Source: Aestuariivita boseongensis (lineage in GTDB: Bacteria > Pseudomonadota > Alphaproteobacteria > Rhodobacterales > Rhodobacteraceae). From it: a stretch of 64,000 bases of DNA. Of this stretch, positions 37,258 to 45,098 are shown one piece after another. Numbering within the stretch: position 1 is the stretch's first letter; each line of letters starts with the position of its first letter. A program made the translations under genes and the position numbers. The notes below the pieces were generated by a model. That model worked only from the letters and a program-made list of their open reading frames with translations, did no database searches and was not told where the DNA came from. The stretch spans positions 116,907 through 180,906 of the forward strand of contig NZ_JXYH01000002.1 in assembly GCF_001262635.1 (NCBI RefSeq), read 5' to 3'.

Positions 37258-37500
37258 ATGGAAACGGCCTGCCTTCTAGCTTTTATAGCAATTCCAATCG
37301 CATACAAATGGGGCGAAAAGCTTGGAGAAAAGTACGGGCGCGAGATGGGGGCACGGAACATCAGCAGTGTACTTGAGAGCTTAGCAAGCGGAGGAGGAGG
37401 TTATGGTCCGGAATTTATTGACGAATGGCTTGAAGGTCAGCCAAGGTTTTTGAAGGAGCTAGCAGAATCCTTGCGAGATGAAAAACAGCAGAAGCCCTGA
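37258..37500 (+). CDS. Small protein with N-terminal hydrophobic segment
   Basis: 80 aa: METACLLAFIAIPIAYKWGE opens with a hydrophobic stretch, then a charged helix with a Gly-rich patch. GGAAAGG sits 6-12 bases before the ATG. Function unknown. It is inside the CRISPR cassette boundaries but 700 bases from the cas genes. Confidence 0.5.
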   Translation: METACLLAFIAIPIAYKWGEKLGEKYGREMGARNISSVLESLASGGGGYGPEFIDEWLEGQPRFLKELAESLRDEKQQKP

Positions 37501-37560
37501 GAGCCACTCCGATGTATTGAATTAGCCAATCGTCGTCAGAACGGTAGGCAATTGAATATC

Positions 37561-38010
37561 TCATCCACCAGCATGGATTGAAACGACCCGGTCGTCGATG
37601 AGCTCAATAGTATCTCGATCGAGACCATATTCCCCGTATCGGTATGTCCAACGAGTGAACTTTCGTCCATTTGCCAAGTAGAACTCTTCTTCCTCGTCAG
37701 GCAGCCCCCAAGCACAGGTTGCCGCCAAATCGTCCATCCCTAGCTCCACGTCTCCAGTGAGCGCGCTGTTGTAGTCTTTTTGCGAGATGTCGCGCCGCTT
37801 AAGTACTTCGGACAGCAAACGACGTGCTGTTGCTTTGTCCCCTGATGGTGCGTCGTAAGTGAAGTATGCCGCTGCATCACATATGTCGACGGAAGAGACG
37901 CCAGATAAGTCAGGCAATGCACCAATTTCTTCTAGCTCTTTATTATAGAATGAATCTGTACATGCTGTGATGAAAAGCCCAACGGCCAGCGCACAAATCA
38001 ACTTCTTCAA
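37561..38010 (-). CDS. Small putative lipoprotein
   Basis: 149 aa if started at TTG 38010 (KKLICALAVGLFITAC), which has GGAGG 5 bases upstream and yields a standard lipoprotein signal with lipobox FITAC. An ATG at 38022 in the same frame would place GGAGG inside the coding sequence. The mature part is acidic with several aromatic residues; no known domain. It is opposite in direction to the cas genes. Confidence 0.6.
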   Translation of the reverse strand: MKKLICALAVGLFITACTDSFYNKELEEIGALPDLSGVSSVDICDAAAYFTYDAPSGDKATARRLLSEVLKRRDISQKDYNSALTGDVELGMDDLAATCAWGLPDEEEEFYLANGRKFTRWTYRYGEYGLDRDTIELIDDRVVSIHAGG

Positions 38011-38204
38011 AGCAACCTCCATCAAACAGAGACAACCGAACACAGGCAGGGGCAGCCTGTCAAACTTGGCGTCAGGCTCCTTTTGCGCATCTGGGAAACG
38101 ATACTTGCCGCGCGAACGAGATCTACCCTAAGCTGAAGGAACGATAAGGTTGATCTGCATTCAAAGGCAGGTCAAATTTTTAAAAGATTTATTGCGCCAG
38201 GATT

Positions 38205-38894
38205 ATGCAAGACAGATTAAAACCATTTGCTGCTCATTTGTATTTGAGCACTCCTTTCGCAGGTGACAGTGTGCCCACCTTGGACGCCGTGCTAGCCGCA
38301 GAGATAGCATTGGCAAGCGGAGAGGCATTCCCAGATTACCCGGACGAGCTTCCTTTAGCCTACACTGAAGAAGGCGTGCCTCATGCTAGCCAAGGTTTTT
38401 TCCTTGGCGAACAGACAGTCACTGAGCAGCAGCTATTTTCGAGCCATAGTCGAAACTGGGATGAGAACAAAAGATCCGCAGACCGCTTTGTCTCATGGCC
38501 AGCGCCAACCACTGATATTGGAAAAGGATGCGGCGCGGGTGGCAAAAATGTCGGATACGTGGTCCGGACACGCGCTGTCGAGTTGATTGAGTATCGCGGG
38601 GTTGGAGAAATCGAACTGGTCAGGGCAATCTTGGAAGGCACCCCTGCTGTTGGCCAACATCGCAACAAAGGAATGGGAGCCATCGAGAAAGTCGATGTTT
38701 TTGGAGTCGATGAAGATCCGGAAACATGGGCCCTCGTCCAAAACGGACAACCATTGCGTCCAATTCCTGTGCGGTCGTGGAAAGGAGGCCCTGCTGCGAT
38801 AGCAATGCAGCGTTGGCGTGTTCCATACTGGGATACGAGTGTTGAACCAGAGTTGTGCGTGGTCCCAAGCACACAGGATCTTTTGAGCTTGTAA
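38205..38894 (+). CDS. csf3: Csf3/Cas5-like RAMP protein (type IV CRISPR)
   Basis: 229 aa. N-terminal HLYLSTPFAGDSVPTLDAVLA resembles the first strand and LDaxL motif of Csf3. The glycine-rich loop GTPAVGQHRNKGMGAIEKV (about 145-163) fits the G-rich loop of Cas5/Cas6-type RAMP proteins. It probably caps the 5' handle of crRNA in the effector complex. Assignment rests on motif shape, its place in the operon and the neighbouring Cas7-like and DinG genes. Stop overlaps the next start (TAATG). Confidence 0.65.
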   Translation: MQDRLKPFAAHLYLSTPFAGDSVPTLDAVLAAEIALASGEAFPDYPDELPLAYTEEGVPHASQGFFLGEQTVTEQQLFSSHSRNWDENKRSADRFVSWPAPTTDIGKGCGAGGKNVGYVVRTRAVELIEYRGVGEIELVRAILEGTPAVGQHRNKGMGAIEKVDVFGVDEDPETWALVQNGQPLRPIPVRSWKGGPAAIAMQRWRVPYWDTSVEPELCVVPSTQDLLSL

Positions 38895-39694
38895 TGATAA
38901 AAGAGCATTTCGCAGATCCTTTAGGGCGCACTCCACAAGAGGCTCTCAGCGCAGTTTATCCGCACCTTCTTGAAGACATCCCTCGTCACACGAAGTCCCT
39001 CGAGTTCAAAAGAGCTAAGCCCAAGGATCTGAGAGATTGGTGGGCAACCGTGCTTTCAACTGAGAGCCTGGCCCCCCTTCGTGACGGAGAGCTGTTGAGC
39101 GAAGCTGAAAAACGGATCGTGCAAGACGTAACAGTAAAATCGCAAAAACGTGAAAGACTGCCCGATGTTCGATTGGGTAGTGGACTGACAACGATTGTCA
39201 TCACAGAAGAAGGTACCGAGATCGGTGCAGCGGTCAGAGTGCCCGTTGAGACAAACAAGGTCACAGCGATCAACGATCCAATCGGTGTCTTGATGCGAGG
39301 CATCAGAAATGATGTTGACCGAATACTGATCTGGCCTGAACGCGAAGCACTCGATCCTGCCACCTTGGTAACTACGCCAAAGGGCAGCATTCGAGTGGCA
39401 ATAAACAAGCCAAGCGGTCCAATATTTATCGATAAATCTCAGTTCGATAACGCATTGGAGATGGTCTCAAGCTTGAGCTACGCGGACGTTAGAAGAATTG
39501 GGCTTTTGGCTCACCGGCGCATCATGGAGATCGGAAATGAACCCTCCATAGACCGAGAGATCGATAGACTGCTTCAAAAGCTGGGAATGGACTACACTAA
39601 GTTTTGCGACATAGCGGAAACCTTACCAGCTCAGCATGAGGCAGCGGCATGGAGCCTATTAAGGGTGGCCATGGATCAGGAGGAACCGTCGTGA
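38894..39694 (+). CDS. Unknown cas-operon protein in the Csf1/large-subunit position
   Basis: 266 aa from ATG at 38894 overlapping the previous stop. I recognise no family. It has only one Cys, so the zinc-binding Cys clusters of typical Csf1 are absent. It contains beta-rich segments (TTIVITEEGTEIGAAVRVPV) and a helical C-terminal third. By elimination it should be the large (Cas8-like) or small subunit of the effector, but that is an inference from the operon. Confidence 0.6.
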   Translation: MIKEHFADPLGRTPQEALSAVYPHLLEDIPRHTKSLEFKRAKPKDLRDWWATVLSTESLAPLRDGELLSEAEKRIVQDVTVKSQKRERLPDVRLGSGLTTIVITEEGTEIGAAVRVPVETNKVTAINDPIGVLMRGIRNDVDRILIWPEREALDPATLVTTPKGSIRVAINKPSGPIFIDKSQFDNALEMVSSLSYADVRRIGLLAHRRIMEIGNEPSIDREIDRLLQKLGMDYTKFCDIAETLPAQHEAAAWSLLRVAMDQEEPS

Positions 39695-40224
39695 AGGACT
39701 TCATGATCACAAGCCTGGAGCAGGACGAGTATCGCCTTCATACTGCGATTGCTGAGGCGTTCGGTTCAGGAAAGGACGCAGGCCAGAAGTTCCCGCTCTA
39801 TAGACGCACTCCAGGAAGCAGCGTGGCCACCGTTCGCTTGAGCGACCCGCCTGAACACCTGGCACATGTCGGGCAAGAGGTAATTGTTCCAGAAGTTGGT
39901 TCAGAATTGGAATTCACCCTCGCTTCACATGCTGCGCGCAGTGGCGGGGGAAAGAGATTCACATGCAAAAGCGACGAAGAAAGACTTCAGTGGCTCAAAG
40001 ATCGCAGCGTGGCTTGCGGTTTTAAACTTTTAGGTGCGCCAGCAATCGAAACCGAGAAGGTCAAAATCAAGAAGGCTGGGAAGGAATGGGGCTTTCGAAG
40101 AACCACTTACTACGGTCGCCTGAAGGTCGAAGACAAAACGAAATTGGCCCAAGCCATGGCACACGGTGTCGGATCAAGCATGCGTAGCTTCGGCTGCGGC
40201 TTGCTCACAATTCATTTAAGCTAG
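39691..40224 (+). CDS. cas6: Cas6-like CRISPR RNA endonuclease
   Basis: 177 aa from GTG at 39691, preceded by AGGAGG at a 7-base spacing and overlapping the previous stop; an ATG 12 bases later is an alternative. Near the N-terminus EYRLHTAIAEAF resembles the Cas6e segment carrying the catalytic His (His17 here). The C-terminal HGVGSSMRSFGCGLLTI is the glycine-rich loop of Cas6e/Csf5. It should cut the repeat hairpin at its 3' base to release crRNAs with a short 5' handle. Confidence 0.78.
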   Translation: MKDFMITSLEQDEYRLHTAIAEAFGSGKDAGQKFPLYRRTPGSSVATVRLSDPPEHLAHVGQEVIVPEVGSELEFTLASHAARSGGGKRFTCKSDEERLQWLKDRSVACGFKLLGAPAIETEKVKIKKAGKEWGFRRTTYYGRLKVEDKTKLAQAMAHGVGSSMRSFGCGLLTIHLS

Positions 40225-40235
40225 GAGTAATCTCC

Positions 40236-41330
40236 ATGGACATTCGAACATCACGTTTCACAATGGAAAACATTACGGCCTTTGCCACTAATCCCCCTGG
40301 ATTTGGAGGAGGAAAGGGTCAACCGTCACGCACGTACAAAGAGCGACGGATGAGCCACGGCGGCACCCCATACGAAGTGCCAACTGTTCCCGCTCGTCAA
40401 TTGAAGGCCGTTCTTCGCAGAGGCATGGCCGAGGAGATTATTGAACGCGAAGGGCCAATGGACTTCGTGGAATACACTCGTCTCAGCGTTGGAGGAGTTA
40501 AAGGATCTGACAAAGCAGGCAAAGCAGAACTGGAAGAAGCAAGAGAATTCTTGCGTAGACATCCAGAGATCGACCTATTCGGTGGGGGTGAAGTCGGGAT
40601 CGGCCGGTTTGTACCATCCAAGGTGAGCATTGAACCAGCCTACCTGGATGAAGCGGACCTTGGACTTCTGTTCAAAGCCGAGGGTGTACGTTCTCATGTC
40701 CGTGATGCTGAATTGGAACTCTTGAGTGAAGACGGTTTAAAGAGCGCGGAGATCTACATCGATGCTAACCGAGCGCGAGCAAAAGCAGATGCAGAGGTGA
40801 AGTCCCTCAAACGCGAACTCCGAAAGGCTCAAGATGCGGTAAAAACCGGTCAAGGCCAACAGTCAGCCGTTGATGAACTCAATGAACAGCTTTCAGCCGC
40901 AGATGCACGACTAGAACAAGCAAAGGCCGTCGCCAGTGCTGCCGGATCTGACAACGCTATCGGTATGCCTCTTCCACCAACTGAGTATGTTGGAGCAGGC
41001 GGAAGATGGTCATCCAGACTATCCGCTCGAGGAATCTCTAAGGAGCAAGCCGGATTACTCATTAGATCGCTGCAACGTTGGGCCGATGGTATCCTGAACG
41101 ATGAGGGCTGTCGGCTTGGAGCCTACCGTTCACAGGGTCGCGGTGTGTTCTCAGGACAGATGACCCTTGAAGTCAGGGACGGTGGCTTCCGATCAGTTTG
41201 GAAAGACGCGGGTCGCGTCTCGTTTAGTCCGGCTGGTGTGGAAATCGATGGGACTGAAATTGGAGACTGGGTGGCGTCATGGGACGCTTGGCAGAGACCC
41301 GACGAAAAGCTTGTGACATCAGACACATGA
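40236..41330 (+). CDS. csf2: Csf2/Cas7-like backbone protein with coiled-coil insertion
   Basis: 364 aa. VPARQLKAVLRRGMAE (about 51-65) matches the ipGsslKGaiR motif of Cas7/Csm3-type RAMPs, and LFGGGEVGIGRFVPSKV (114-130) is the next typical segment. Residues about 176-236 are a charged heptad-rich coiled coil (VKSLKRELRKAQDAV... ELNEQLSAADARLEQAK), unusual for a Cas7. It should form the crRNA-binding filament. 22 bases from csf4. Confidence 0.75.
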   Translation: MDIRTSRFTMENITAFATNPPGFGGGKGQPSRTYKERRMSHGGTPYEVPTVPARQLKAVLRRGMAEEIIEREGPMDFVEYTRLSVGGVKGSDKAGKAELEEAREFLRRHPEIDLFGGGEVGIGRFVPSKVSIEPAYLDEADLGLLFKAEGVRSHVRDAELELLSEDGLKSAEIYIDANRARAKADAEVKSLKRELRKAQDAVKTGQGQQSAVDELNEQLSAADARLEQAKAVASAAGSDNAIGMPLPPTEYVGAGGRWSSRLSARGISKEQAGLLIRSLQRWADGILNDEGCRLGAYRSQGRGVFSGQMTLEVRDGGFRSVWKDAGRVSFSPAGVEIDGTEIGDWVASWDAWQRPDEKLVTSDT

Positions 41331-41352
41331 CAGCCTCGACAAAGTACGCGAG

Positions 41353-43419
41353 ATGATAACACTCCAAGAAACAGGCTACCCACTTAGGGGTGCAACAGAA
41401 AATCTGCTAAAGGGCGGCAGTCTGACGAAGTACTTGCCCGGCTTCGCTCCGAGAGACATTCAGCTTGACCTGGCAGATAGGATCGCTGCGGTGATAGCTG
41501 CTCCTCAACCAACCGATCAATTGGAAGGTCAGATCACGCTGTTCAATGCCCCTGTTGGCGTGGGCAAAAGTATAGCGGCCTTGGGCCCGATGGCTCTGCA
41601 TGCAGCTTTGACCGGCGAGCAAGTGATAATCAGCACAGCGACCATCCAGCTGCAGCGCCAATTGCTGGAGGAATTCGTCAGAGTTATCGCACCGGTCACT
41701 CGTGATCTAACAGGCGTCGAGGTGACGGCTGGAACTTATGTTGGCCTAAGAAACTGGATCGATTGGGAGCGTTTGCAGCGCGTCCGGGAGAAAGAGAACA
41801 TCGCTGAGCTTGATCTCTGGTTAGATGCCGAAACACGTCCGGTACGGTTTGACGAGGCGGAACAGATCTTTAACCTGAGTATCCCAAACGGGGTACGACA
41901 AGAGCACATTTGCCTTCATTCCGGTTCCAGCGATTCAGCTAAGAAAGAGTACAATCTGGCTTGTGCCGGAGCGCTTGCGTCCAATGTCATAATCACAAAC
42001 CATGCAACGATGCTTCTTGATGCTCGTCTGTACGGTGCAAGAATATCATCTCCTGAGGGCGAGCTACCGCGTACGGTCGCAATATTTGACGAGGCCGATG
42101 TTCTACCTTCTTTGGCACAGGGAATGGCGGAACGTCAGATCGCGCTAAGAAGTGTAGCGAGGCTGCTGGATCGGGTTGAAGGATCGGAAGTAGCAAAGTC
42201 CAAGCTTTCTGCACTTTGGCAATCAATGGACATTCTCGAAGCTGAAAAGCTTTCAGTTATTTTGCAGCATGATATTCCAGAGCATCTTGCTATCCGAGAA
42301 GCCGTGGATGCCCTTGTTGAAGAACTGCGGACGTTGGCGACGGAGGTGCGGGAAGATCGCCCTATTCTGGCCTTTGATTTGCAATCGACCGCTTTAGACC
42401 TGGCAGAGGCTAATGACGAAGATAAGAACGCATCGGCTGGTGTCGTTTACTCGCCTGTCAGAAGATACCCATCGCTTCAGACCGTGGCGCTGGAACCCGC
42501 CCGCATCCTTGGGCGTCTTTGGCATAGACCACGAGACGGACGGGAACCCATACTCCGCGCCATGGCATTCATGTCTGGCACACTTTCAGTCCCCGGGGAA
42601 AAGAGGCCCTTTTCAGACTTTTGCCGGCGCTTAGGAGTGAACGACCGCTGGTCTAACATTGCGGAGCATCGGTCGAAGAACTGGGACCATCGCACATTCG
42701 GGTCATGTGAATTTGTCTTGGCGGATCGACAAGTGCCCAGCCCCTGGGTTCATATCGAAGGACAAGAACCAGAGCGTAACCTCGATTGGGTCGCATATGC
42801 GAAAGAAGGCATTCAGGCCGCTCGCCGTGAAGGTGGTCGCGTTCTTGTCTTAACCGCTTCGTATGATGATGCCATCGTTCTCAGTGAAGGACTTGAGGAC
42901 GCGCTTGTCCACGAGAGAGGCATGGCGCTCACCAAGCTGGTGGAGGCTTTTCAGGCAGTAAAAGACGCTGTCTTGTTTTCTCCATGCGCATGGGCTGGCG
43001 TTGATCTGCCTCACATGGTGGATCATGTCGTTATTCCAAGGCTTCCCATGTCTCGCCCAGATGAATTGAGAGAAAAGGTCATTCGCGCGCACAGATTGGC
43101 CAGGGGCAGGCCTGTCGATACGATTGGTTTCGAACTAATGGCCCAGTCTCGAGCAGATGCGAAAAGAAGAATGGCCCAAGGACAAGGTAGAGGCATTCGG
43201 GTTCGTGATGATCACTGCAAAGTGTGGATCCTTGACCCAAGGTTCCCCATACCAGAAGCTCTTCGTCGAAATCTCAGATTACGGTTGGCGCAGGGGTCCG
43301 CAAAGGAATGGACTGATTTTCTGTCTGTGATCCCGGAACGATTTGCAGGTCCGTTTGGCTCATTTCGCCAAGCGAAAATACTTGAAGCGTCCGCCGCCAA
43401 GAAACCAACGACAGCATGA
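41353..43419 (+). CDS. csf4: DinG-family helicase (Csf4/CasDinG)
   Basis: 688 aa, XPD/DinG-like SF2 helicase. Walker A FNAPVGVGKSIAAL (residues 64-77; APVGVGKS instead of the common APTGTGKT), motif II IFDEADV (DEAD at 246-249), ITNHATMLL, and a motif VI-like AQGQGRGIRVRDDHCKVWILD. Only two Cys lie between motif I and II (C187, C204), so the four-Cys Fe-S cluster is absent. In type IV-A systems the DinG helicase is needed for interference. Confidence 0.85.
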   Translation: MITLQETGYPLRGATENLLKGGSLTKYLPGFAPRDIQLDLADRIAAVIAAPQPTDQLEGQITLFNAPVGVGKSIAALGPMALHAALTGEQVIISTATIQLQRQLLEEFVRVIAPVTRDLTGVEVTAGTYVGLRNWIDWERLQRVREKENIAELDLWLDAETRPVRFDEAEQIFNLSIPNGVRQEHICLHSGSSDSAKKEYNLACAGALASNVIITNHATMLLDARLYGARISSPEGELPRTVAIFDEADVLPSLAQGMAERQIALRSVARLLDRVEGSEVAKSKLSALWQSMDILEAEKLSVILQHDIPEHLAIREAVDALVEELRTLATEVREDRPILAFDLQSTALDLAEANDEDKNASAGVVYSPVRRYPSLQTVALEPARILGRLWHRPRDGREPILRAMAFMSGTLSVPGEKRPFSDFCRRLGVNDRWSNIAEHRSKNWDHRTFGSCEFVLADRQVPSPWVHIEGQEPERNLDWVAYAKEGIQAARREGGRVLVLTASYDDAIVLSEGLEDALVHERGMALTKLVEAFQAVKDAVLFSPCAWAGVDLPHMVDHVVIPRLPMSRPDELREKVIRAHRLARGRPVDTIGFELMAQSRADAKRRMAQGQGRGIRVRDDHCKVWILDPRFPIPEALRRNLRLRLAQGSAKEWTDFLSVIPERFAGPFGSFRQAKILEASAAKKPTTA

Positions 43420-43465
43420 AATTTACATGATCGAAGCGGTCTAAACGAAGTAGCGGAATCCGAGC

Positions 43466-43969
43466 ATGAAGACATCCGAATTGGTTAGAAAGGGTCGCAT
43501 CACACCTCAGTCACTTTCTATGGAAAGATACCGAAACTTCAGTGGTGACCCGAACTCTGCAGAAGATGTGGCCACGTGGCTGGAAGCTAATCCCCTCTTT
43601 GATGTCGAGGTGGCAGATCCTGAAACGAGGGAGACGGAGGTCCGTAAGGATCAAGCCAAGTTCCGCAAAGCTGTCGGTGATGCATATGATTGGAGTTGTG
43701 CTGTGACCGGTTGCGATATTCGTGCGGTTTTGGACGCAGCGCATGTTGGACCGAAAGGAGCCTGGCTGGACATGAATGAAGCACGGCATGGCATTCTGTT
43801 ACGGACCGATCTCCATCGCCTGTTCGACGCTGGTTTGGCACGAATAAGTCGGACCGGAGATACCGCCATCTACGAGGTCGCACCCGAAGCAATGCTGCAC
43901 TACGAATGGGCACACAACAAAACCCTGACGTTGCCAAAGGACAAGCGAAACTGGCCAGTCCTAGGATGA
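43466..43969 (+). CDS. HNH-family nuclease protein in the CRISPR operon
   Basis: 167 aa. C-terminal HNH_2-like module: WSCAVTGCDIRAVLDAAHV with C78, C83 and H93, then ARHGILLRTDLHRLFDAGLARI with H108 and H117. The position usually occupied by Asn (NGxLL) is His108, so it is an HHH variant. 46 bases after csf4 and before the array, on the same strand, so part of the cas transcript. Probably the DNA-cutting partner; related HNH_2 domains also occur in restriction endonucleases. Confidence 0.8.
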   Translation: MKTSELVRKGRITPQSLSMERYRNFSGDPNSAEDVATWLEANPLFDVEVADPETRETEVRKDQAKFRKAVGDAYDWSCAVTGCDIRAVLDAAHVGPKGAWLDMNEARHGILLRTDLHRLFDAGLARISRTGDTAIYEVAPEAMLHYEWAHNKTLTLPKDKRNWPVLG

Positions 43970-44068
43970 AAAATCCGAAAATAAGCTTCTTAATAAGAGA
44001 GAGTAGATGGAATATTTCGACAGAAAAGGAGAAAAGCTAAATAATGGCAAATGCTTACGAGAGGGCCG
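43970..44068 (+). promoter_or_regulatory. AT-rich leader of the CRISPR array
   Basis: About 100 AT-rich bases between the HNH gene and the first repeat. Its place next to the two identical repeats R1 and R2 supports this side as the leader end. Confidence 0.5.
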
Positions 44069-44564
44069 GATGCTGTAGCCCCTACATTGTGGGCTAGCGA
44101 CAACTCTGAGGTAACACCCCAGTCAGCCGTGGTCGATGCTGTAGCCCCTACATTGTGGGCTAGCGACAAAAGGTTTGCCGCATCGGTAGCATGCCGCTCC
44201 AAATTTTTAGCCCCTGCTTTGTGGGCTAGCGACAATTGATGCCTATCTGTCCCATTAACTCAGGCTTGATGCTGTAGCCCCTGCTTTGCGGGCTAGCGAA
44301 AACAAGATTAGGGATGCGGCGTCTTGCAGACTGGATGCTATAGCCCCTGTATTGCGGGCTAGCGAAAATGCAACCTCAGTGGGAGTATGCCGAAGCGTAG
44401 CAAATAGCCCCTCTCCTGTGGGCTAGCGATAGCACCTCGCAGTACTCGTCGATGATACCGGTCGATACTATAGCCCCTGCTTTGTGGGCTAGCGACAACC
44501 AGCACTTCATGGACGCCTTCTGAGCAGAGGACGCTGTAGCCCCATAATTGTGGGCTAACCATTA
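44069..44564 (+). CRISPR. CRISPR array, 8 repeats and 7 spacers, degenerate repeats
   Basis: Repeats of about 35 bases start at 44069, 44135, 44201, 44268, 44334, 44398, 44464 and 44530; spacers are 29-32 bases. Each repeat contains a hairpin TAGCCC...GGGCTA with a 9-base loop, followed in most by GCGACAA. The loop sequence differs between repeats, and R3 and R6 have lost the 5' GATGCTG. R8 is degenerate after GGGCTA, as expected for the far end. The conserved 3' handle and degenerate 5' part fit transcription rightward. Confidence 0.93.
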
Positions 44565-44620
44565 CTCGATGGAAGTGCATGAGATTTCGTCACGCCTCCA
44601 GGTCGCTAAATTTATCGAAA

Positions 44621-44679
44621 GACCGAGGTCAGGAGCCATCCGAACCTTGGCGTCGGGTTGGTCTGCTACCCGCTGGGCT
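44621..44679 (+). repeat. 59-base direct repeat, right copy
   Basis: Second copy of the 3' end of the gene at 36837 (two substitutions), with the same reading frame and a TAA stop just beyond it. It starts 57 bases after the last CRISPR repeat. With the left copy it encloses the CRISPR-Cas genes, which suggests the cassette was inserted or exchanged as a unit. Confidence 0.9.
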
Positions 44680-44791
44680 AAACGCATTGACTCATATCAT
44701 GTACGGATAGCCAATTTTCTGCGCTTTAACGGACTGCGCTCTTCTTAAATTTGAGTAAATTCAAAGACCGACCAATTCATGAGGAACCAAT

Positions 44792-44971
44792 ATGAAAGAA
44801 GTGACAGATTTACAAAAAGCTGCATTAATTCTTGGGCTTTCGATTATCATGTCAGCAGCAATCCTGACCTTTTTTTCACCGTATCATTCCTGTATGAGAG
44901 CGCTTGCTCCTTCAGCGTCTGATAAGAATATCCCCATGGCCCACCTCCAATGCAATGGCGGATGGAACTAG
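44792..44971 (+). CDS. Small membrane protein
   Basis: 59 aa: MKEVTDLQKAALILGLSIIM begins it; one TM helix (about 9-29) and three Cys in the second half. GAGGAA lies 7 bases before the ATG. Function unknown. It is the first gene after the right 59-base repeat. Confidence 0.55.
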   Translation: MKEVTDLQKAALILGLSIIMSAAILTFFSPYHSCMRALAPSASDKNIPMAHLQCNGGWN

Positions 44972-45098
44972 CACCGCGAAAAACGTTTACACTTCAGGTG
45001 GCAGTTTCCCAACAGTGCAGCTAGGCGAATATCTCTCACCTCTGTTTTAAATCAATGGGTTAGAGACAGACTTGGTTTGTCTGGGTGTGACGCACCCC

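Noticed and set aside
43466..43969. HNH protein as an ordinary restriction endonuclease
   Set aside because: Possible by domain, but it is in line with csf4 and the array, 46 bases after csf4, with no methylase or specificity gene; CRISPR role judged more likely, not proven.
44548..44748. 66-codon open frame across the last CRISPR repeat and the right 59-bp repeat
   Set aside because: It overlaps the array, has no good ribosome-binding site and has no recognisable sequence.
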